NCBI GenBank assembly: GCA_017882335.1
Contig: JADGPR010000008.1
Span: forward strand, 1-64,000
Origin: Bacteroidales bacterium
GTDB lineage: Bacteria > Bacteroidota > Bacteroidia > Bacteroidales > FEN-979
Length of the DNA stretch: 64,000 nucleotides
Direction of reading: 5' to 3'
This document shows positions 40,717 through 48,529 of this stretch, piece by piece. Below the pieces are notes generated by a model. That model saw only the letters and a program-made list of their open reading frames with translations. It was not told where the DNA came from and searched no databases. Every line of letters starts with the position of its first letter. Positions within the stretch are counted from its first letter, which is position 1. Position numbers and translations under genes: made by a program.

Positions 40717-40758
40717 ACTTCTGACTTCTGACTTCTGACTTCTGACTTCTGACTTCTG
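40717..40758. repeat. Six tandem copies of ACTTCTG
   Basis: The 7-bp unit ACTTCTG is repeated six times without change in the gap between moeA and the wtpC-like gene. The spotless repetition suggests recent slippage; the copy number could vary between strains. Confidence 0.95.
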
Positions 40759-40774
40759 ATTACAAAGTTACGAT

Positions 40775-41878
40775 TTATGCCGGGATGAACCTGACCGCAG
40801 TGGCTTTGAAATGGAGCCAGATCTTCTTTCCTTCCTTGAGTTTAAGATGTGCCAGCGATTCAGCCGTGATCAGCGCGTGAAGCGTGATCCCTGCATCAAC
40901 AACGACATCAATACCCCTTACTCCGGGAATGATCTCGGTGATGGTTCCCTCGAAATTATTTGTTGCACTCGAATCAAAAGATTCAATGGAAAGGATGATA
41001 TCTTCACCCCTGATCAGGATAAAACCCTCAGGCCCGGTATCAGGCGGGAGCAGCCTGACGGCAATGGTTTTATCTACAATGGCAACGCTGTTATTATTCT
41101 CACTGGCTAACCGTGCCTTGAAAAAATTCCTGGCTCCGACAAAATGTGCAACAAACTCTGATTTTGGATTCCGGAACACCTTTTCCGGTGTGCCTTCCTG
41201 GATAATGGATCCATCATGAATTACCGCAATTCTGTTACCGAGTGAAAGGGCTTCTTCATAATCATGCGTCACATGAAGGATCGTTTGTCCCTGACGGTGG
41301 ATATTCCTTAATTGGCTTCGGAGGTCTGATTTAATGCGGGTATCGAGCGAAGCAAGGGGTTCGTCGAGCAACAGAACCTTAGGTTGCTGGATCAGCGTCC
41401 GGGCCAGGGCAACCCGTTGCATCTCCCCGCCCGAAAGGGTGGAAGGCCTCCTGTCAAGAAGTCCTGAGATACTCAATTGTTCTGCAATCAGGTGAACCCT
41501 CTCTTTTTTTTCTTCACGACTTACTTTCCGGGCGTGCAGGGAATAGGCGATGTTTTCGTAAACAGTCATGTGTGGGAAAACAGCATGGTCCTGGAATACC
41601 AACCCGATTCCCCGGTTCTGGATCTTGTGATGGGTAATGTCGTTGCCTTCCATTATTATGTATCCGCTTTCGGGATGAACCAGCCCGGCTATGGTTTCCA
41701 GTAACATCGATTTACCTGCGCCAGACTCGCCCAACAGAATGAAATAATCACCCTGTTCAACCGAGAAAGAGACATCCTTCAAACAGAAATTCAAAAATCG
41801 CTTTGAAATATTTTTAAGTTCTAGAATAATGTCACCCCTGCGGGGTTCAAGGGTATTTTTTATTTTTTTTTTCACCAT
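40775..41878 (-). CDS. wtpC: Tungstate/molybdate ABC transporter ATPase (WtpC/ModC-like)
   Basis: 367 residues. Walker A GESGAGKS at 50-57, Q-loop VFQDHAVFPHM, signature LSGGEMQRVALARTL, Walker B VLLLDEPLAS and the H-loop VTHDYEEA are present. A TOBE-like C-terminal domain (about 295-367) ends the chain. It drives import by the permease and binding protein encoded just upstream. The first 19 codons (MVKKKIKNTLEPRRGDIIL) are the translation of one copy of the 62-bp repeat array; the true family sequence begins at ILELKNISKRF. No other ATG precedes Walker A, so translation must start inside the repeat or at an ATT codon. A start in the repeat is the plain reading. Confidence 0.88.
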   Translation of the reverse strand: MVKKKIKNTLEPRRGDIILELKNISKRFLNFCLKDVSFSVEQGDYFILLGESGAGKSMLLETIAGLVHPESGYIIMEGNDITHHKIQNRGIGLVFQDHAVFPHMTVYENIAYSLHARKVSREEKKERVHLIAEQLSISGLLDRRPSTLSGGEMQRVALARTLIQQPKVLLLDEPLASLDTRIKSDLRSQLRNIHRQGQTILHVTHDYEEALSLGNRIAVIHDGSIIQEGTPEKVFRNPKSEFVAHFVGARNFFKARLASENNNSVAIVDKTIAVRLLPPDTGPEGFILIRGEDIILSIESFDSSATNNFEGTITEIIPGVRGIDVVVDAGITLHALITAESLAHLKLKEGKKIWLHFKATAVRFIPA

Positions 41879-42064
41879 TTTGCTAGAATAATGTCACCCC
41901 TGTGGGGTTCAAAGGTATTTTTTATTTTATTTTTCACCATTTCGCTAGAATAATGTCACTCCTGTGGGGTTCAAGGGTATTTTTTATTTTTTTTTCACCA
42001 TTTCGCTAGAATAATGTCACCCCTACGGGGTTTATAGGTATTTTTTATTTTTTTTCGCTATTTC
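41821..42064. repeat. Four-copy 62-bp tandem array of CTAGAATAAT-CACCCCT-GGGGT element
   Basis: Copies begin at 41821, 41883, 41945 and 42006 (steps of 62, 62 and 61 bp). Each has CTAGAATAATGTCACCCCTG (or a close variant), a short GGGGTT arm that pairs with it, TTCAAGG, and a T-rich tail ending TTTCACCATTTCG. Loops between the hairpin arms vary (GC, GT, GT, AC). The first copy overlaps the wtpC start and the last reaches the wtpB stop codon. Single copies occur at 6896 and, inverted, at 12520. Confidence 0.93.
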
Positions 42065-42849
42065 GCTACTTCGCTATTTTTCTCTTTCGCAAGCCATCTC
42101 AGCATGATAAACAATGTCAGGGAAATCAGGATGAATAAAACAGAAACAGGCCGTGCATATTTCAATCCGAAAGCCCCAAACCGTTCATAGATCAGCACCG
42201 GTGTAATCATGGGGTGATAAGCAACGACGATAACGGCACCGAATTCACTCATTCCGCGTGCAAACATGAGGATCAGGCCTGAAACAACATTTCTCCAGGC
42301 CAATGGCAGGGAGATGGTGAAGAAAACCCTGGCCGGTGTTGCACCCAGCGTAAGTGCTGCCTTTTCAGTACGTTCCGGAACACCGGCAAAACCGTCACGG
42401 GCAGCATTTATAAGGTATGGAATGCTCACAAACGCCATAGCAATGGCGATCCCGGCAGGATTCCCGATAAAATTCAGGCCGATAGCCGAACCCATTTTAC
42501 CCAATACGGTGTCCCTGGAAACGAACCCAAGGATCGCGATCCCGGCTGCAGAATGAGGAATCACAATGGGAAGGTCAATAATGCCTGTAACCAACTTTTT
42601 GAGGGGGAATTTTTTTCTTGCCAGGAGATAAGCGAGTGGAATGGCAGCCAATGCAAATAACGAAGTAGCCGCCATCGAGGTCCAGATGGTCAGCCAGATA
42701 CTGCCGGTGACTTCTTTGTCTTTTGCTGTCTCAAACAAACTCTGCGGACTGGTCTTGAAGAACATCCCCAGCAAAGGGGCCAGTATGAAAAGCAGGACCA
42801 GCGACCCGAGGAGGATGAAGACCAATTGTATGGGTTGATAGCGTTTCAA
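42058..42849 (-). CDS. wtpB: Tungstate/molybdate ABC transporter permease (WtpB/ModB-like)
   Basis: 263 residues with about six helices and the permease coupling motif EKAALTLGATPARVFFTISLP (EAA loop). GFVSRDTVLGKMGSAIGLNF and MFARGMSEFGAVIVVAYHP are typical of the molybdate/tungstate subfamily. It forms the inner-membrane channel that takes tungstate or molybdate from WtpA. The final codons (NSEVAK and the TAG) are read from GCTATTTC repeat units at the edge of the repeat array, so the original C-terminus may have been altered. It is preceded by the wtpA-like gene and followed by the array and wtpC. Confidence 0.88.
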   Translation of the reverse strand: MKRYQPIQLVFILLGSLVLLFILAPLLGMFFKTSPQSLFETAKDKEVTGSIWLTIWTSMAATSLFALAAIPLAYLLARKKFPLKKLVTGIIDLPIVIPHSAAGIAILGFVSRDTVLGKMGSAIGLNFIGNPAGIAIAMAFVSIPYLINAARDGFAGVPERTEKAALTLGATPARVFFTISLPLAWRNVVSGLILMFARGMSEFGAVIVVAYHPMITPVLIYERFGAFGLKYARPVSVLFILISLTLFIMLRWLAKEKNSEVAK

Positions 42850-42887
42850 TTTTTGGTATTTGGTATTAGGTTTTAGGTATTAAAATT

Positions 42888-42912
42888 TCGTGACGATTTA
42901 CGCGTTACGCGA
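42888..42912. repeat. CGTGACG-CGCGTTACGCG interspersed repeat
   Basis: CGTGACGATTTACGCGTTACGCGAA lies between wtpA and wtpB. Relatives are at 3112-3138, 10985-11000 and 46097-46118; all contain overlapping GTAACGC/GCGTTAC or CGTGACGCG palindromes. Confidence 0.7.
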
Positions 42913-42924
42913 AAAGAATTTTCG

Positions 42925-43890
42925 CTATTTCCCTTCTTTTGCAAATGCTTTCAGCTCTTTCGGAAGTTTATCGTAATTCTTTGTTGGCATGGGCAGAACC
43001 GATGATTGTCCATTCTTCTCCATGATTTTCATCCCCTTTTCTTTGGAAAGAAGGAACTGCAGAAACGCAATAGCTGCCGGTTTATTCGGTGCATCGCGCA
43101 ACATCGTTACACCATAAACCATGGGTTCCCCTTTCACGGTTTCTTTCTTTCCCGGTTCTTTTCCGTTGATCTCTGTAACGGCTTTGGCATATAGTGCGGC
43201 AAAACCCATGTTTTTCAGGTTGATCTCATCGGGCAGAGTAATGTATTTCAGGTTATGTTGAATAGCGACCGAGCGGTAAAGAAAGATATAATCGATGCTG
43301 CCTGATTCCAGTAATGCAAGCAGGTCAACTTCTTTCGGCCGGATGTAGTTCTGATCCTTGCCGGAAATCATTTTTGCAAGTCCCGGTTTTTTATAAAATT
43401 TCTCTGCCAGTTGAAGTGACATGACGGTACGATAGCCGCAGGGATCGGCATTGGGATCAGCACGGCCAAAAGCAACTTCATTTTTCATCAGGAGTTCATA
43501 CCAGTTTTTCGAATTAATCTGGCCGGCAAGTCGAGATTTTTCCTGGTAGACGATTGAGAGTTCATTACTGACAAACTTGATGTTCCAGTCTGCATATTTC
43601 GGGATCAGCATGTTATCAATCACTCCATAATCGGATGATGCCAGAATATCGCATGGACGATTGAGATCGGTGATTTTCCGGGCAGAAGCCACACTGCCAG
43701 CCGATTCCATCAGGATCTTCACATTCGGATACAATTTATTGAATTCAGCAGCAATTTCCTTAAAAGGAACCGAAAGACTTCCAGCATGAAAAATGATCAG
43801 ATCACCTGAAATAGCATCGTTTTTTTTCTGACTGAATATAGAAATGGACATTAATGCTGCCGTAATAAGTAGAAAATATTTCTTCGTCAT
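42925..43890 (-). CDS. wtpA: Tungstate/molybdate-binding protein WtpA-like
   Basis: 321 residues with a signal peptide (MTKKYFLLITAALMSISIFSQ). IIFHAGSLSVPFKEIAAEFN, AGSVASARKITDLNRPCDIL, ADWNIKFVSNELSIVY and the strongly diagnostic RADPNADPCGYRT match WtpA, the tungstate-binding protein first described in Pyrococcus, rather than classical ModA. It captures tungstate (or molybdate) in the periplasm for the WtpB/WtpC channel. Without a lipobox it is probably soluble in the periplasm. The ModE-like regulator gene precedes it by 62 bp of simple repeats, so all four genes plus moeA and moaA may form one unit. The affinity for W over Mo is inferred from the family. Confidence 0.9.
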   Translation of the reverse strand: MTKKYFLLITAALMSISIFSQKKNDAISGDLIIFHAGSLSVPFKEIAAEFNKLYPNVKILMESAGSVASARKITDLNRPCDILASSDYGVIDNMLIPKYADWNIKFVSNELSIVYQEKSRLAGQINSKNWYELLMKNEVAFGRADPNADPCGYRTVMSLQLAEKFYKKPGLAKMISGKDQNYIRPKEVDLLALLESGSIDYIFLYRSVAIQHNLKYITLPDEINLKNMGFAALYAKAVTEINGKEPGKKETVKGEPMVYGVTMLRDAPNKPAAIAFLQFLLSKEKGMKIMEKNGQSSVLPMPTKNYDKLPKELKAFAKEGK

Positions 43891-43952
43891 AACTAAAGAT
43901 TATCGTAGACATTATTATTCTGCATTCTGATTTCTGAATTCTTAATTCTGAA

Positions 43953-44327
43953 TTATTCCAAGTCCTGGATGAATTTCTCAAATCCTTCCTGAATAACAGA
44001 ATCCACCGCTGCATGAAAATGGTCGAAAGCCTGTACCAGTTTTTTCCCTTCAGGTGTGAGCATAGTGCGGCCTCCGTCACTTCCGCCCCGTTGTTTTTCC
44101 AGAAGCGGGAATCCGAAGAATTGCTCGATCTTTTTCAGGTTACCCCATGTTCTGCGATAAGTGTATCCGAGCTCATCACAAGCAGCTTTTATGGATCCTT
44201 TTTCTTCGATCAGTTTCAGTATCTGCCATTTTCCATCGCCAAGGATCCCCTTTTCATCTTTATCAGACATCCATATCTTGTAATGAAGGTGGATGCTCGA
44301 TAAGCGGTTAGTGAATGTTTTTTCCAT
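43953..44327 (-). CDS. ModE-like winged-helix transcriptional regulator
   Basis: 124 residues carrying only the DNA-binding half of ModE: GDGKWQILKLIEEKGSIKAA, CDELGYTYRRTWGNLKKIE (recognition helix region) and FPLLEKQRGGSDGGRTMLTP. The TOBE metal-binding domains found in E. coli ModE (262 residues) are absent. How it senses oxyanion is open: it could bind it directly or act through the WtpC TOBE domain. Its gene heads the wtp operon. A 15-bp palindrome with the TCGATATGT half-site lies 28 bp before the start, so it probably controls itself. A second such site lies before the AOR gene. Confidence 0.87.
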   Translation of the reverse strand: MEKTFTNRLSSIHLHYKIWMSDKDEKGILGDGKWQILKLIEEKGSIKAACDELGYTYRRTWGNLKKIEQFFGFPLLEKQRGGSDGGRTMLTPEGKKLVQAFDHFHAAVDSVIQEGFEKFIQDLE

Positions 44328-44354
44328 AGGTTACAATGTTTACGCAAAATTAGT

Positions 44355-44392
44355 TTTTTTTCGATATGTCGGTATCAACATATCGAAAAAAA
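44355..44392. promoter_or_regulatory. Palindromic operator, ModE-box type
   Basis: Perfect 15-bp inverted repeat, TTTTTTTCGATATGT then 8 bases (CGGTATCA) then ACATATCGAAAAAAA. It sits between the regulator start (28 bp away) and the pruA promoter. ModE in proteobacteria binds a comparable palindrome of AT-rich half sites. The same TCGATATG half-site and 8-base gap recur at 48385-48410. Confidence 0.75.
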
Positions 44393-44425
44393 TATCTATA
44401 AAATAGAAGCGTTCTAAATAATTTG

Positions 44426-44433
44426 TACATTTG
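44426..44433 (+). promoter_or_regulatory. Bacteroidota -7 promoter box
   Basis: TACATTTG, 20 bp upstream of the pruA ATG and about 34 bp downstream of the palindrome at 44355-44392. The -33 position (GAAGCG) lacks TTG. Confidence 0.5.
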
Positions 44434-44453
44434 CATACAAAAAGTTTGAATTT

Positions 44454-46094
44454 ATGAACAATGCAATTTTTAACATGGAACGCCCGGTCAATGAACACGC
44501 GATGGATTATGCTCCGGGTTGTAAAGAAAGAAAAGCGCTGAATTCAGAACTCACCCGTATGAGCAATGAAGTGATAGACATTCCGCTGATCATCGATGGG
44601 AAGGAAGTCAGGACCGGCGATACCGGGAAGATTGCGATGCCTCATGATCACCAGCATGTGCTTGCCAATTATCATAAGGCAGGAGAGAAGGAGGTGAAAA
44701 TGGCCATTAATGCAGCCCTGAAAGCCCACACGGAATGGTCATCCTTTTCCTGGGTCGAACGGGTCTCCATCAACCTGAAGATAGCCGAGCTGGTGGCAAA
44801 AAAATACCGGTTTGTAATGAATGCCGCTACCATGCTGGGACAAGGAAAGAACGCATACCAGGCTGAGATTGACGCAGCCTGTGAGACCATCGATTTTCTC
44901 AGGTACAATGCCTGGTTCACTTCTGAAATATATAAGCTTCAACCCAATTCACAATCGGGTGTAATCAACCGCACGGAATACCGGCCATTGGAAGGATTCA
45001 TCTTTACGGTTTCTCCGTTTAATTTCACTGCCATCGGCTCGAACCTGAACCTGGCTCCCGTGGTGATGGGAAATACGGTGGTCTGGAAACCCTCCTCCAC
45101 AAGCCTGTTATCAAATTACTATCTTATGAAGATTTACAAAGAAGCCGGTGTTCCAGACGGGGTGATCAATTTCTTACCGGGATCAGGGAGCCTGATCAGC
45201 AAAACAGTTTTAGAACACAGGGATTTTACCGGGATTCATTTTACCGGATCAACCGGGACCTTTAACGGGATTTGGAAGACCATCACAGAAAACATCAGGA
45301 CTTACAAATCATATCCAAGGATCGTTGGTGAAACTGGCGGGAAAGACTTCATCTTTGTACATTCTTCCGCCGATCCTCAGGAAGTAGCCGTTGCCATAGT
45401 GAGAGGCGCTTTTGAATACCAGGGGCAAAAATGTTCGGCTGCTTCCCGTGCTTATATCCCGGAATCATTATGGACTGATATTAAAAACCGGATGGGCGAA
45501 ATGATCTCACGGATCACAGTAGGGGATGTCAACGAGTTCAGCCATTTTATGAATGCAGTCATTGATGAAAAGTCGTTTGATAACATCATGGGAACCATCG
45601 GCTATGCAAAAAAATCGAACGATGCGGAAGTGATCTTTGGCGGAAATGGCGAAAAATCGAAAGGATATTTTATTGAACCAACTGTGATTCTCACAAAAGA
45701 TCCCCATTTCAAAACGATGGAAGAAGAGATCTTTGGTCCGGTAATGACCATCTATGTTTATAAGGATAAGGATTTTGAAGCTACCCTGAAGATCTGTGAC
45801 CAGACTTCACCCTATGCCTTGACCGGATCCGTCTTTGCAAAAGACAGGGAAGCCCTGAACCATGCCTGTCGTATCCTGCGGTATGCTGCCGGAAACATGT
45901 ACTTCAATGATAAGCCATCCGGTGCGGTTGTGGGACAACAGCCTTTCGGCGGTGCGAGAGGTTCAGGTACCAATGATAAATCAGGGAGTTTTCTGAACCT
46001 GTTACGCTGGACAAGCCCGAGGACGATCAAAGAAACCCTGATCCCTCCTACAGAATTTACTTATCCGTTCATGAAGGAAGACCGCTGTCACTGA
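44454..46094 (+). CDS. pruA: L-glutamate gamma-semialdehyde dehydrogenase
   Basis: 546 residues, the size of the PruA/P5C dehydrogenase subgroup of the aldehyde dehydrogenase family. Key motifs: TVSPFNFTAIGSNLNLAPVV (cofactor), VVWKPSSTSLLSNYYL, TGSTGTFNGIW, ETGGKDF (Glu) and EYQGQKCSAASRAYIPE (catalytic Cys), with DNA-level coverage to FGGARGSGTNDKSG. It oxidises glutamate semialdehyde to glutamate with NAD in proline and ornithine breakdown. Alternative aldehyde substrates cannot be excluded. It begins divergently from the ModE-like gene, with the palindromic operator between, and ends 48 bp before the convergent AOR gene. The proline dehydrogenase partner is not in the window. Confidence 0.93.
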   Translation: MNNAIFNMERPVNEHAMDYAPGCKERKALNSELTRMSNEVIDIPLIIDGKEVRTGDTGKIAMPHDHQHVLANYHKAGEKEVKMAINAALKAHTEWSSFSWVERVSINLKIAELVAKKYRFVMNAATMLGQGKNAYQAEIDAACETIDFLRYNAWFTSEIYKLQPNSQSGVINRTEYRPLEGFIFTVSPFNFTAIGSNLNLAPVVMGNTVVWKPSSTSLLSNYYLMKIYKEAGVPDGVINFLPGSGSLISKTVLEHRDFTGIHFTGSTGTFNGIWKTITENIRTYKSYPRIVGETGGKDFIFVHSSADPQEVAVAIVRGAFEYQGQKCSAASRAYIPESLWTDIKNRMGEMISRITVGDVNEFSHFMNAVIDEKSFDNIMGTIGYAKKSNDAEVIFGGNGEKSKGYFIEPTVILTKDPHFKTMEEEIFGPVMTIYVYKDKDFEATLKICDQTSPYALTGSVFAKDREALNHACRILRYAAGNMYFNDKPSGAVVGQQPFGGARGSGTNDKSGSFLNLLRWTSPRTIKETLIPPTEFTYPFMKEDRCH

Positions 46095-46096
46095 TC

Positions 46097-46118
46097 GTGA
46101 CGCGTGACGCGTGACGCG
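46097..46118. repeat. GTGACGC tandem repeat
   Basis: Three GTGACGCGTGACGCGTGACG units between the pruA and AOR stop codons. It belongs to the CGTGACGCG/CGCGTTACGCG group spread over the window. Confidence 0.85.
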
Positions 46119-46142
46119 GAAAAGATGAATGAAGCTTCAAAT

Positions 46143-48305
46143 TTATTCCTGGAACAGTGCAACGGTTTCAATCAATTCCGGAAGATCCATGCCGATATTT
46201 TTCAGGTGTTCGATCTTCGGAACGCCATTCTTATTCCATCCGCGACGCTCATAAACGGCATCAAGCAACTGCTCATACTGATCTTCCCGGTATGTGCGGA
46301 GGACTGCCATCTTCTCTTCGGTTGACTTCCCGGAAGGATCAAACGCTACTTTTTCCAGCAGCTGTTTGTCATAACGTTCAGCGCGGGATTCATACTCTTC
46401 TTTCGTCACCGGTCCGCAGGCACGGTAGGGTTGTGCATCATGCTTACGCATACCATAGCCCCTGCGCAGGTTGAAAATCCGCTGAAAATTATAAACCCGT
46501 TCTGATTGCCTTAAAAGTTCAGTCTTATCGATATTCTGGCCGGTAACAGCATTAAATATGGTTACGTAATTGTCAACGTGCTCCGGCACTTTTGCGGGTT
46601 CGGAAGATTGGGGATTGTCTTCAGGTTCGACATCATTCCAAGGCAGTTTGCAGAATCCTGCCAATCCAAACCAGGTACGGAACATCGGGAAGTAATGCAG
46701 GGCTTCGGCTTTCTTTTCAAAGGTGGGGATCTGGTTGTTCACCATATCCATGAAGATCAACCATGCTTCGTCGTGCTGCGGTCCTTTGTTTGTCATTGCA
46801 TACCCTCCCTGCTGTGCAAGGGATTCTTTGGAAACATACTGCGAATATTCCAGTCCTTTGTTTTCCATTCCGATGTCCTGCATGAACTTCGGGTCTCCCC
46901 AGCCATTCTTTGCAAAAATTTCTTTCATCTTTCTGACTCCCTGTCCGGCGATGGGACCAAAGCCTTCACCCCGTGAAACCTGGTGAAGGAGATCCATAGC
47001 TGCATCGGCATTCCCGAAATTCAGTTTCAGTCCGCCTGTACGTTCTTCATTCAGGATGCCGGTTTCATAGCATTCCATGACAAAACCAAGAATGGTTCCC
47101 CAGCTGATGGTGCAGATGCCGTAAGTATCACAATAAAAGTTAGCTTCAATGGTGAAATCAGGATTAAAGATCCCGGCAATGGATCCCAACGATGAGGTTG
47201 TTTCGTATTCCGGTCCATCAACAATCACCTTATCCCCTTTGTAAGGGCCGGAACGAAGTTCGTAATTATCAACACCTTTGGCGCACGACATGTTACAACC
47301 GATCCAGCATCCGTCGGGGACATTTTGAGTAAAATACGATTTCCAGACATCCCCGCGGATTTTAACTGCATCAGGATGGCTTCCAAACCGGAAATTGTTG
47401 ACCGGGAGAAGGTCATAGTCGTTCATGATGAGGGTGAGGTGGGCCGTTCCTTTCGACCGCATTTCGCATTGTTTGTCGTCCAATTCACGCATCTCTTTGT
47501 TGAAGCGGCGTCCGCGTTCCTGGATGGCTTCAAGGTTCGCCACATTGTTACGGTTTCCGCCGATGTTTTTCACCTTTGCAACCAGCGCCTTCACTTTTTT
47601 GTCGCGCAGCACTGTGCCGATCCCGCCGCGTCCGGCCTGCTTCAGGCGGACCAGTTTGCGTTTAGGATCATAAAATGTGAAATTCAGCATCCCGATGAGG
47701 GAATGCTCGGCCGCAGTACCGGCAGCAACAACCGCCACATTCATTTTGTCCTTCTCATTGTCTTCCTTTGCAAAGGTTTCATGCAGGATTTCCCCGAGAA
47801 TGTGGCTGTCGGAAGGCAGGTCGCCTGCTTCATAGATCTCAACAACTTCGCGCTCTTCGTCCAGTAAAATCATGATTTCCTGGTCCGACTTTCCCTGCAA
47901 TTCAATGGCATCAAATCCGCAGAATTTCAGAAAAGGGCCAAAGAAACCGCCAACATTGGAGTCGACGATGATATCGGTTTGCGGACTGATGGCGCAACAG
48001 ATGGCTTTGCCGGCACCGGAATACTGAGTGATGCCGCAACAAGGCCCACCGGAAATGACGATCTCGTTTTCCGGGTCATTCCATTTTGTGCCGGGTTTCG
48101 TAGCATCCCATAATAGGCGGAGGTCAAATCCTTTTCCTCCAATGAATTTATCTTTCATTTGCTGGGTAACCGGCTTTTCCTTGATGGTGCGATCGCCAAC
48201 ATTTACATAAAGCGTGCGGTTGTTGTAGCCTTTGTCAATCGGGGCCCAGGTGTATTTGTAGGTTGCGAGCAGTTTGTGTTTTTCTTTGAATTCTGCGAGT
48301 TTCAT
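46143..48305 (-). CDS. Tungsten-type aldehyde:ferredoxin oxidoreductase family protein
   Basis: 720 residues from the ATG at 48305 (the track extends 18 codons upstream, into sequence close to the operator). The N-terminal part has FIGGKGFDLRLLWD and SGGPCCGITQYSGAGKA, the AOR-type pterin-binding layout. A CX3CX3C cluster motif (CWIGCNMSC) at about 355-363 and a fourth cysteine in LAGFCKLPWND bind the 4Fe-4S cluster. The three-residue spacing and CAKG resemble the BamB/WOR5-like branch more than Pyrococcus AOR (CxxC). These enzymes interconvert acids and aldehydes using bis-pterin tungsten and ferredoxin, or act as part of larger complexes. The substrate is unknown. A tungstate transporter and a MoaD-like pair nearby support the metal. 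Confidence 0.9.
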   Translation of the reverse strand: MKLAEFKEKHKLLATYKYTWAPIDKGYNNRTLYVNVGDRTIKEKPVTQQMKDKFIGGKGFDLRLLWDATKPGTKWNDPENEIVISGGPCCGITQYSGAGKAICCAISPQTDIIVDSNVGGFFGPFLKFCGFDAIELQGKSDQEIMILLDEEREVVEIYEAGDLPSDSHILGEILHETFAKEDNEKDKMNVAVVAAGTAAEHSLIGMLNFTFYDPKRKLVRLKQAGRGGIGTVLRDKKVKALVAKVKNIGGNRNNVANLEAIQERGRRFNKEMRELDDKQCEMRSKGTAHLTLIMNDYDLLPVNNFRFGSHPDAVKIRGDVWKSYFTQNVPDGCWIGCNMSCAKGVDNYELRSGPYKGDKVIVDGPEYETTSSLGSIAGIFNPDFTIEANFYCDTYGICTISWGTILGFVMECYETGILNEERTGGLKLNFGNADAAMDLLHQVSRGEGFGPIAGQGVRKMKEIFAKNGWGDPKFMQDIGMENKGLEYSQYVSKESLAQQGGYAMTNKGPQHDEAWLIFMDMVNNQIPTFEKKAEALHYFPMFRTWFGLAGFCKLPWNDVEPEDNPQSSEPAKVPEHVDNYVTIFNAVTGQNIDKTELLRQSERVYNFQRIFNLRRGYGMRKHDAQPYRACGPVTKEEYESRAERYDKQLLEKVAFDPSGKSTEEKMAVLRTYREDQYEQLLDAVYERRGWNKNGVPKIEHLKNIGMDLPELIETVALFQE

Positions 48306-48384
48306 AGGAGTCGGAATTAACAGGGATGGTTTCGAATGTAAAATTAAATAAAAAATCAATGTAACTGATAGGAATTCAAAAAGT

Positions 48385-48410
48385 TCGATATGCCATGATG
48401 TGCATATCGA
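48385..48410. promoter_or_regulatory. Palindromic operator, ModE-box type, upstream of AOR
   Basis: TCGATATGC, 8 bases (CATGATGT), GCATATCGA. Half-sites and spacing match the palindrome at 44355-44392. It lies 80 bp upstream of the AOR start and 46 bp before the thiF-side -7 box, so it could act on both directions. Confidence 0.7.
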
Positions 48411-48455
48411 TGGAAGTCATTTCGGCAGGAAATCAGGTGATTAATCCATTTTTGT

Positions 48456-48463
48456 TAATTTTG
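48456..48463 (+). promoter_or_regulatory. Bacteroidota -7 promoter box
   Basis: TAATTTTG, 66 bp upstream of the ThiF-like gene. No TTG at the -33 position. Confidence 0.45.
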
Positions 48464-48529
48464 CGTCAAAGAATGGATCACTGACTGAAAAACAGCGAAT
48501 CCTTAAATCGTAAACACCAACACCGTGTC

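Noticed and set aside
41821-42064. Possible CRISPR array because of four regular repeats
   Set aside because: Repeats are directly joined with no unique spacers, and no cas genes are present.
43802-44080. 92-codon minus-strand ORF overlapping wtpA and the regulator
   Set aside because: It crosses both real genes in another frame and passes through simple repeats.
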